Origin: JACVRW01 sp035650215
GTDB taxonomy: Bacteria; Actinomycetota; Thermoleophilia; Solirubrobacterales; Thermoleophilaceae
NCBI GenBank assembly: GCA_035650215.1
Contig: DASRIC010000050.1
Coordinates: forward strand, 1 to 11,852
Direction of reading: 5' to 3'
Length of the DNA: 11,852 nt
How positions within the stretch are numbered: the first letter of the stretch is position 1; each line of letters starts with the position of its first letter. Made by a program: the position numbers and the translations under genes. The notes under the pieces are model-generated. The model had not been told where the DNA came from, did not search any database, and saw nothing but the letters and a program-made list of their open reading frames with translations. Below, piece by piece: positions 6,488 through 11,852 of the stretch.

Positions 6488-9019
6488 ATGCGCCGCTTCG
6501 CCCTTGCCCTCGCCGTATTCGTGGCCGCCGCCGTGCTCGCGGCGCCTGCCGCGGCCCAGACGCCGTGCGCCCCCGCTCCTGCCCAGACCGCGCCGCAGTT
6601 CGCCGGTACGACGCCCAAGCTCGGCGACGTGGTGAAGAACCCCGGCGGCGACGGCGGCGAGGTGACCACCGCGCAGGCCTACCAGTACATGGACGCCGTG
6701 GACCGCGCGAGCGACAAGGTGATCACGGGCAGCCTCCCCGCGCGCACCTGGCAGGACCGCGAGCTGCGCTACGCGATCGTCGGTCGCACCGAGCGGCTGA
6801 CCCCCGCCGGCCTGCAGGGCGTGCGGCAGGCGGCGCAGGCGCTGCGCAACCCGCTGACCACGGAGGCCGAGGCCAACCAGATCATCGCGTCGAACCCGGC
6901 CATCCTCTGGGTCGCGTCGAACGTGCACGGCGGCGAGGAGTCGGGCACCGACGCGTCGCTGCGGGTGCTGTACGAGCTGGCCGACCGCATCGACGCCTCG
7001 GCCCAGCGGATCCTCGACAACGCCGTGGTGGTACTGCTGCCGATTCAGAACCCGGACGGCCGCGAGGCCGACACCCGGCGCAACTTCTACGGCTTCGACA
7101 TGAACCGCGACTGGTTCGCGCGCACCCAGCCGGAGACCGACGGCAAGATCGAGCTGCTGCGCCAGTACCCCGGCCCGCTCTTCATCGACGCGCACGAGAT
7201 GGGCAGGAAGACCTACTTCTTCCCCCCCAACGCCGACCCGATCTACCACGAGATCACCGACGAGGCGGTCTCCTGGATCAACAACGACTATGGCTGCGCG
7301 ATGATCGACGAGTTCACCGAGCAGGGCATTCCGTTCTTCAACCGCGATCTCTACGACCTGTTCTACATGGGCTACGGCGACACCGTGCCCGCTACCGGCT
7401 TCGGCGCCGCCGGCATGACCTTCGAGAAGGCGAGCGGGGACCCGATCGCCACGCGGCTGTACGAGCAGTACCTCACCCAGTGGACGTCGCTGTCGGTGGC
7501 CGCCGAGCGCAAGGCGCGCATCCTGAGCGAATGGGCGTCCTCTTGGCGTGAGGCTTACACCCAGGGCGTGAACGGCTTCCTCGAGCCGAACGAGATCGTG
7601 AACCCGGGCAACGAAGTGGTGACCGACGTGCCCACCGAGCCGCTGCGCCACTACTTCCTGCGCGCCGACGACCCCTCCAAGACGCGCGAGGTCCAGGCGA
7701 TCGTGCGGCGCCTGCAGCGGATGGACGTGCAGGTGTACCAGCTGAACAGGCAGCTCCGGGTGTCCGACTACAAGCCCTACGGCCGCGACCGCCAAGCGGT
7801 CACGCTGCCTGCGGGCACCTACTGGATCCCCATGGCCCAGATGCAGAAGCACTGGGTGCAGGCGATGCTGAACGAGGACACCTACACGCCCTTCCCCTAC
7901 TTCTACGACGTGACGGCCTGGAGCCAGCCGCTGCTGTTCAACGTGCAGGGCGGCTCCTCTGGCCTCGAGCTGAGCCCGGCCGCGAGCCCGGCGCCGCAGC
8001 TGGGCGACCCGGGCGAGCCGGCGATCGGCAGGGACGCTCTCAAGGTCGCCCTGTTCCAGACCGACGACGGCACGAGCGCCATCGAGTCCTCGGGCTGGCT
8101 GCGCTACCTGCTCGAGCGGCGCTGGAACCTGCCCTATCAGGACGTGACGGCCAAGGACATCGGCAGCGGCGCGCTCGACAACTTCGACGTGGTGCTGGTG
8201 CCCAACGGCAGCGCGACGAGCGGCGAGAAGGCGCTCGGCGGTCGCGGCATCCGCGCCCTGCAGGACTGGGTCGGCGCCGGCGGCCACTGGATCTCGTGGC
8301 GCGGCGGCACCGAGCTCGCGGCACGCATCGGCGTGACCACCGCGCTGCTCGACTCGCCGACCACGGACGTGCCCGGCAGCCTGTTCCGTGTGCAGATGAC
8401 GAGCGACCCGCTGGACAACGGGGTCGGCCCGTTCGCCTACGCGTTCTACGAGTACGACGACGTGATGACGGCCTCGAACCCCGCGAGCGTGGCGATGCAG
8501 TTCCCGCCCGCGGCCAGCGAGGACTTCTTCATCTCCGGCTTCGCCTCTGACAACACCGAGGCCGAGCTCGGCGGCACCGCGGCCGCGATCGACGAACCGT
8601 TCGGCGCGGGCCGGTCGACCGTCTTCTCGGTCGAGCCGAACTTCCGCGCCTTCACGAACGGGACGCAGAAGGTGCTGCGCAACGCGATCCTCGGCGCCGG
8701 AGCGGGGACCGCCGCGAGGGCCAGCGGACGCAACCTCGTGAGCGCCGCCCGGGTGCGCCGCTCGCGTGCGGCGGCCAAGCAGCTCGTGGGCTCGAGCGCC
8801 ACGATCAGGCTCTCGGTGGAGCGCTCGAGCGCCGCGCGTGCCGCGCGCATCCTGCGCCGCTACGACGCCCGCTACCGCGTGCAGCGCACGCCGGGCCGCA
8901 CGGCGTTCCTGATCGCGAACCCGCGCCAGCTCGCGGCCGACGAGCACCCGTTCGCCACGCGGCTGCCGAGCGCGCTCGAGCAGGCGGGGGTCGAGACGAT
9001 CGCCTTCCGCGTGCCGTAG
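6488..9019 (+). CDS. Secreted M14-family zinc carboxypeptidase with C-terminal GATase-like domain
   Basis: 843 residues. I chose ATG 6488, because GGGAGA (6478-6483) lies just upstream and it opens a clean signal peptide (MRRFALALAVFVAAAVLAAP, probable cleavage after A23); the frame extends to 6404 but those residues are not signal-like. The M14 catalytic domain covers about 60-345: zinc ligands H147 and E150 in HGGEES and H236 in DAHEMG, a substrate-binding DMNRDW (204-209) after NPDGREADTRRN, and probable catalytic E313 in TFEKASG. A middle region (about 360-500) follows. Residues about 517-745 (DALKVALFQTDDG onward) resemble a class I glutamine-amidotransferase or ThuA-like Rossmann domain, but S575 lies near the nucleophile turn (VPNGSATSG) and no Cys is present, so amidotransferase activity is unlikely. 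A basic tail (about 745-843) is unassigned. It probably trims extracellular peptides; the substrate is unknown. C27 is not in a lipobox. Confidence 0.9.
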   Translation: MRRFALALAVFVAAAVLAAPAAAQTPCAPAPAQTAPQFAGTTPKLGDVVKNPGGDGGEVTTAQAYQYMDAVDRASDKVITGSLPARTWQDRELRYAIVGRTERLTPAGLQGVRQAAQALRNPLTTEAEANQIIASNPAILWVASNVHGGEESGTDASLRVLYELADRIDASAQRILDNAVVVLLPIQNPDGREADTRRNFYGFDMNRDWFARTQPETDGKIELLRQYPGPLFIDAHEMGRKTYFFPPNADPIYHEITDEAVSWINNDYGCAMIDEFTEQGIPFFNRDLYDLFYMGYGDTVPATGFGAAGMTFEKASGDPIATRLYEQYLTQWTSLSVAAERKARILSEWASSWREAYTQGVNGFLEPNEIVNPGNEVVTDVPTEPLRHYFLRADDPSKTREVQAIVRRLQRMDVQVYQLNRQLRVSDYKPYGRDRQAVTLPAGTYWIPMAQMQKHWVQAMLNEDTYTPFPYFYDVTAWSQPLLFNVQGGSSGLELSPAASPAPQLGDPGEPAIGRDALKVALFQTDDGTSAIESSGWLRYLLERRWNLPYQDVTAKDIGSGALDNFDVVLVPNGSATSGEKALGGRGIRALQDWVGAGGHWISWRGGTELAARIGVTTALLDSPTTDVPGSLFRVQMTSDPLDNGVGPFAYAFYEYDDVMTASNPASVAMQFPPAASEDFFISGFASDNTEAELGGTAAAIDEPFGAGRSTVFSVEPNFRAFTNGTQKVLRNAILGAGAGTAARASGRNLVSAARVRRSRAAAKQLVGSSATIRLSVERSSAARAARILRRYDARYRVQRTPGRTAFLIANPRQLAADEHPFATRLPSALEQAGVETIAFRVP

Positions 9020-9043
9020 GCGCCCACGGTCGAGTCAGACATC

Positions 9044-9049
9044 TAGGCT
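9044..9049 (+). promoter_or_regulatory. Candidate -10 box for the LOG-family gene
   Basis: TAGGCT fits TAnnnT and lies eight bases before ATG 9058, the spacing of leaderless starts. The G-run at 9051-9055 is too near the ATG to be a ribosome site. No clear -35 box is visible, so confidence is modest. Confidence 0.3.
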
Positions 9050-9057
9050 CGGGGGTC

Positions 9058-9777
9058 ATGCCAGATGGCAAGGCCCCCGAGCCGCGCATGCCGCAGACCC
9101 TCGACGAGGAGCTCATCGCCGCGCAAGAGCCCGTCGTCGTCTCGACGCTCACCGACGAGGATCGCCTCGAGCGCATCACGCGCGAGCTGCGGACGGGGTT
9201 CGAGGCGCTGGCCCAGGTGGGCCCCGCGGCCTCGTTCTTCGGCTCGGCCCGCACCGCCGCCGACGACCCGGAGTACCTGCTGGCGCGCGAGACGGCGCGC
9301 CTCGTTGGCGAGTCGGGCCTGGCGATCATCACGGGCGGCGGGCCGGGCGCCATGGAGGCGGCCAACCGCGGCGCCAGGGACGCCGGCGCGCTCTCGATCG
9401 GGCTCAACATCGAGCTGCCCTTCGAGCAGGGCATCAACCCCTACTGCGACATCGCCCTCGAGTTCCACTACTTCTTCGCCCGCAAGATCGAGTTCGTGCG
9501 CTACGCGAGCGGCTTCGTGGTGTTCCCGGGCGGCTTCGGCACGCTCGACGAGCTGTTCGAGTCGCTTACGCTGATCCAGACCGGGAAGGTGCGCAACTTC
9601 CCGGTGGTGCTGATGGGCTCCGACTACTGGCAGGGGCTCCTCGACTGGATCCGCGAGCGCCTCCTGGCGGAGGGCAAGATCTCGCCTCCGGACGTCGACC
9701 TGCTGCAGCTGACCGACGACCCGGAGGAGGTCCGTGACGTGCTCATGCGGGCGGCCCACCGTCAGGCGCGGGCATAG
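9058..9777 (+). CDS. LOG family (TIGR00730) nucleotide 5'-monophosphate phosphoribohydrolase
   Basis: 239 residues with a Rossmann-like LOG/'lysine decarboxylase-like' fold. The two signature motifs are present: TGGGPGAMEAANRGA at 92-106 and PGGFGTLDE at 157-165. The second holds the nucleotide-phosphate loop and the catalytic glutamate, E165. The flanking segments SIGLNIELPFEQ, YFFARKIEFVRYA and LTLIQTGKVRNFPVVL belong to the longer form of the family. Proteins of this family cleave the N-glycosidic bond of nucleoside monophosphates, releasing the base and ribose 5-phosphate; some make active cytokinins. They are often misnamed lysine decarboxylase. The first 50 residues are a poorly conserved helical extension. 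It is probably cytoplasmic. It starts 38 bases after the peptidase stop, with a candidate -10 box of its own, and its last 35 bases overlap the end of the minus-strand PLD gene. The exact nucleotide substrate cannot be told from sequence. Confidence 0.9.
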   Translation: MPDGKAPEPRMPQTLDEELIAAQEPVVVSTLTDEDRLERITRELRTGFEALAQVGPAASFFGSARTAADDPEYLLARETARLVGESGLAIITGGGPGAMEAANRGARDAGALSIGLNIELPFEQGINPYCDIALEFHYFFARKIEFVRYASGFVVFPGGFGTLDELFESLTLIQTGKVRNFPVVLMGSDYWQGLLDWIRERLLAEGKISPPDVDLLQLTDDPEEVRDVLMRAAHRQARA

Positions 9778-10798
9778 CGTCGTAGCGCTCGCGCACCTCG
9801 TCGATGTAGGCGGCCAGCCGGTGCGCCAGCTCGGGGTCGTCCATCTCGAGCACGTTCTCGGCGTTCATCTCGCCCGAGCGCGACAGGTTGAACGAGCCCA
9901 TGAACACCCGGTCGTCCGCCACGGTCACCTTCGCGTGCATGAAGTCGTGGGGAGTCTCGGGCGAGTACTTCGTGGACGGCTTGCCGCGGAAGTCGGCGTG
10001 CTCCAGCACCGAGCCGAGGATCGGGATCTTCCAGGCCGAGCGGCCGTTGGTGCGCCACTGGTAGACGACCGTGTCCATCTGCGTGCGGTCGATCACGCCG
10101 CGCAGGTCCACCTTCGCCTCCGCCGCGACCTCGGCCAGCGTGCCGAGCACCGGGCCCGCCGTGATCACGGGTGAGGCGATCCTTATCCGCTCGCGGGCGG
10201 CGCCGACCGCCTGGGCGATCCGGTGCGAGAGCTCCTCGCCGTGCCCGGGCGTGAACCAGGCGCGGGCGTGGTGGCCGTCGACGGTGAGGTCGCGCGGGCG
10301 CTCGTGGCCGCTTCGGTCGACGTCGCGGAAGCGCCACAGCTCCTCGAAATTGCGCTTGTACTCGGCCGCCACGTCGGCGGACTGGGCGACCACGAGCACG
10401 TTCTCCTGGATCGTCCAGGAGTCGGTCGTCCAGTTGGCCGAGCCGGTCCAGACCGCCTCGGAGTCGCGCACCACGTACTTGTGGTGCATGAGGTCGGGGA
10501 TGCCCGGGATGCCGCAGGTGGGGAACGGCAGCTCCTCGAGCAGCTCGGGCGAGGTGCGCGGCGGCGGCGGGATCTCGCGCTCGTCGTGGTCGGCGTTGTA
10601 GGCGATGCGGACCGCGACGCCGCGGGCCGCGGCGTTGCGCAGCGCGCCCGCCACCACGTCGCCGGGCTCGTCGGGCAGGCGCACGTCGTAGAGCGCGAGG
10701 TCGAGCGACGAGCGCGCTTCGTCGATGAAAGCCGCGGCGCGCTCGGCCACCTCGAGCGCCGTCTGGGCGCCCGGGTGGAGCGGGTTGACCTCGATCAC
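9743..10798 (-). CDS. Phospholipase D-family protein with two HKD motifs
   Basis: 351 residues from GTG 10798. That start overlaps the ferritin stop as GTGA, and conserved sequence begins there (EVNPLHPGAQTALEVAER); the open frame continues upstream to 10969 but only as a shadow inside the ferritin gene. Two HKD motifs define the superfamily active site: H105, K107, D112 with GSAN (119-122), and H288, K290, D295 with GSFN (301-304). Both are complete, so the enzyme should be active. The superfamily cleaves phosphodiester bonds in phospholipids or nucleic acids, or forms cardiolipin. There is no signal peptide or membrane segment, which argues against cardiolipin synthase and favours a cytoplasmic nuclease or phosphodiesterase; this is inference. 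Features such as TSANWT-like GSANWTTDSW and EENVLVV-like QENVLVV loops follow the bacterial PLD-like pattern. Its 3' end overlaps the plus-strand LOG gene by 35 bases. Confidence 0.9.
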   Translation of the reverse strand: MIEVNPLHPGAQTALEVAERAAAFIDEARSSLDLALYDVRLPDEPGDVVAGALRNAAARGVAVRIAYNADHDEREIPPPPRTSPELLEELPFPTCGIPGIPDLMHHKYVVRDSEAVWTGSANWTTDSWTIQENVLVVAQSADVAAEYKRNFEELWRFRDVDRSGHERPRDLTVDGHHARAWFTPGHGEELSHRIAQAVGAARERIRIASPVITAGPVLGTLAEVAAEAKVDLRGVIDRTQMDTVVYQWRTNGRSAWKIPILGSVLEHADFRGKPSTKYSPETPHDFMHAKVTVADDRVFMGSFNLSRSGEMNAENVLEMDDPELAHRLAAYIDEVRERYDAMPAPDGGPPA

Positions 10799-11331
10799 GC
10801 GCCGCCGGCCGCCGGCGGGGCGGTGGGGTCGGCGGACTGGTCGCCGCCGCCGATCCCCTCGCGGGCGATGAAGTCCTCGAGGTCCATCGGCCGCTCGCGT
10901 GTGCGCTCGGCCACATCGAGCAGCGTGGAGAACAGGTCCACCTCCTCGACCTGCTCCTTGAGGAACCACTGCACGAACTGCTCGCTCACGAAGTCGCGCT
11001 CCTCGCGGGCCACGGACGCGAGCTCCGAGATCTGGTCGGTCACGCGCCGCTCCTGCTCGAGCGCGATCCTGATCGCAGCCACGTGGTCGTCGAACGAGCC
11101 GCGCGGCGCGTCGACCCCGGGCACCGTGACCGGTGCCCCCGAGTCGAGCAGGTACTTGGTCATCATCAGGGCGTGGCCGCGCTCCTCGATCGACTGGTCG
11201 TAGAAGAGCTGCGCGAGCCGCGGAAAGCTTCGGTCGTCGTACCAGACGGCGGCGGACAGGTACTGCTGCGAGGCGCCGAACTCGCGCGCGATCTGGTCGT
11301 TAAGGGCCTGGACGAATCGGTCTGCTGGCAT
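10795..11331 (-). CDS. Ferritin, non-haem bacterial type (BfrB-like)
   Basis: 178 residues from ATG 11331. It stores iron by oxidising Fe2+ and holding it in a 24-subunit shell. All ferroxidase ligands of the bacterial ferritin FtnA occur at matching positions: E17, E50, H53, E94 and Q127, plus E126, E129 and E130 of the third iron site. Segments such as REFGASQQY, LFYDQSIEERGHALMM, EQERRVTDQI and FVQWFLKEQVEEV closely follow mycobacterial BfrB. The last 20 or so residues (GGGDQSADPTAPPAAGGA) form a Pro/Ala/Gly tail beyond the usual helix E, also seen in BfrB. There is no haem-ligand methionine of the bacterioferritin type in the expected helix, so it is a ferritin proper. The stop overlaps the GTG of the PLD gene (GTGA), implying coupled translation. 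MscL lies 58 bases upstream on the same strand. No clear iron-regulator (IdeR/DtxR) palindrome is seen in that gap. Confidence 0.94.
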   Translation of the reverse strand: MPADRFVQALNDQIAREFGASQQYLSAAVWYDDRSFPRLAQLFYDQSIEERGHALMMTKYLLDSGAPVTVPGVDAPRGSFDDHVAAIRIALEQERRVTDQISELASVAREERDFVSEQFVQWFLKEQVEEVDLFSTLLDVAERTRERPMDLEDFIAREGIGGGDQSADPTAPPAAGGA

Positions 11332-11342
11332 GGTGCGCCGCG

Positions 11343-11348
11343 ACGCTA
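11343..11348 (-). promoter_or_regulatory. Possible -10 box for the ferritin gene
   Basis: Read on the minus strand this is TAGCGT, a TAnnnT match eleven bases before ATG 11331. No -35 box is recognisable at the right distance, and there is no Shine-Dalgarno before the ATG. It is embedded in the palindrome CGCTAGCG (11344-11351). Confidence 0.2.
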
Positions 11349-11389
11349 GCGCAGACGCCGACTTAGGGCGGCCGACATGGCCACGCGGC

Positions 11390-11800
11390 TCAGGCGGCGG
11401 CCGAGAGCTCCTCCGTGCAGAACGCGCAGCGCCGCGCGCCCACCGGGATGTTGCTGAGGCAGGCCGGGCACTCGCGCGTCTCGCGCTCGACGTCCGGCTC
11501 GGTGGCGTGGCGCGCCATCAGCGCGTTCACGGGCTTGACCACGAAGAAGAACACCACCGCGGCGATGATCAGGAACGACAGCAGCGCGTTGAAGAACACC
11601 CCGTAGGTGAACCTCGACCCGTTGATGGTGAAGGACAGGGCGGAGAAGTCGGGCTTCCCGCCGATCGCCGCGATCAGCGGCGTGATGAAGGACGCGGTGA
11701 ACGCGGTGACGACGGCCCCGAACGCGGCGCCCACGACGACGGCGACGGCCAGCTCGACCACGTTCCCGCGCAGCACGAAGTCTCGGAACTCCTTGAGCAT
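11390..11800 (-). CDS. mscL: Large-conductance mechanosensitive channel MscL with C-terminal zinc ribbon
   Basis: 136 residues from ATG 11800, chosen because MLKEFRDFVLRGNVVELAVAV is the standard MscL N-terminus; an in-frame ATG at 11845 would add 15 unrelated residues. The protein forms a homopentameric membrane pore that opens under membrane tension and releases solutes during osmotic down-shock. TM1 spans about 14-44 with the Gly/Ala-rich pore lining (VVVGAAFGAVVTAF), a periplasmic loop contains FTINGSRFTYG (57-67), and TM2 spans about 68-90 (LLSFLIIAAVVFFFVV). After the usual cytoplasmic region there is a four-cysteine ribbon, C111-x2-C114 and C125-x2-C128 (CPACLSNIPVGARRCAFC). I recall similar tails in some other bacterial MscL proteins, so it is a known variant, but E. 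coli MscL lacks it. It is first of three minus-strand genes, 58 bases before the ferritin. No good ribosome site is seen. Confidence 0.94.
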   Translation of the reverse strand: MLKEFRDFVLRGNVVELAVAVVVGAAFGAVVTAFTASFITPLIAAIGGKPDFSALSFTINGSRFTYGVFFNALLSFLIIAAVVFFFVVKPVNALMARHATEPDVERETRECPACLSNIPVGARRCAFCTEELSAAA

Positions 11801-11852
11801 GTGAGAATGCTCGCAGGAGCGATGGACGACTCGACCCGCCTGCACTGCATGA

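Noticed and set aside
10799..10969. N-terminal extension of the PLD protein
   Set aside because: The added 57 residues are a shadow of the ferritin frame with no family similarity; the GTG at 10798 with GTGA overlap is the better start.
11371..11383. GGCC-GACAT-GGCC inverted repeat between mscL and ferritin
   Set aside because: The stem is only four pairs, GGCC is self-complementary and common in GC-rich DNA, and no T-run follows.
11807..11852. Possible start of a plus-strand gene diverging from mscL (ATG 11807 or 11822, with AGGAG at 11815-11819)
   Set aside because: Only 15 codons are visible before the window ends, AGGAG is just two bases from ATG 11822, and the residues are not recognisable. 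It may be real but cannot be supported here.
1..11852. Search by eye for CRISPR arrays, transposase genes, tRNA or rRNA genes, phage or toxin-antitoxin genes
   Set aside because: None seen: there are no regularly spaced repeats, no DDE or integrase motifs, and almost all sequence is filled by the genes listed.

Overview
The window is strongly GC-rich, with almost exclusive G/C at third codon positions and tightly packed genes. It looks like ordinary chromosome from a high-GC actinobacterium. The best clue to lineage is the gene at 580-1194: its N-terminal module (RRHLSYANVMATVAVF, then an ALGGSSYA-type membrane segment, then degenerate 'DGSVKSRDLRD'-like repeats) is, from memory, characteristic of Thermoleophilia (Solirubrobacterales and relatives). 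The Arg/Tyr-rich beta-repeat protein before it and a BfrB-like ferritin fit the same group. The placement is inference; no marker RNA is present.

Layout. (1) 1-1194, plus strand: two exported or surface-type proteins, the first cut by the window edge. (2) 1208-2580, plus: a thioredoxin-fold isomerase of the 2-hydroxychromene-2-carboxylate isomerase/DsbA family, translationally coupled to a DUF429 (RNase H-like) protein. (3) 2611-6284, plus: a pyruvate dehydrogenase operon, E1 alpha, E1 beta and E2, probably with its own promoter at the end of the DUF429 gene. E1 is the two-chain type and E2 has the HRxxYGAD active-site variant that I recall from plastid and cyanobacterial E2. No E3 (dihydrolipoamide dehydrogenase) gene is present here. 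(4) 6285-6487: a 203-bp gap with a strong imperfect hairpin, then a large secreted M14-family zinc carboxypeptidase with a GATase-like domain (6488-9019). (5) 9058-9777, plus: a LOG/TIGR00730-family nucleotide phosphoribohydrolase whose 3' end overlaps the converging minus-strand genes. (6) 11800-9743, minus strand, in transcription order: MscL with a C-terminal zinc ribbon, a ferritin, and a two-HKD phospholipase D-family protein. Ferritin and PLD genes overlap by GTGA.

How the parts work together: PdhA-PdhB-PdhC make the E1 and E2 parts of the complex that converts pyruvate to acetyl-CoA, with E3 supplied from elsewhere. The minus-strand genes could form a stress-related transcription unit (osmotic release, iron storage, phosphodiesterase), but only the ferritin-PLD coupling is directly supported by gene overlap. 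I see no mobile elements, CRISPR arrays, tRNA or rRNA genes, and no gene-free stretch above 300 bases. I did not find a clear new multi-gene system. The points most worth following are the E2 active-site variant, the ferritin-PLD pair, the isomerase-DUF429 pair, the 6393-6437 hairpin and the leaderless-type starts.
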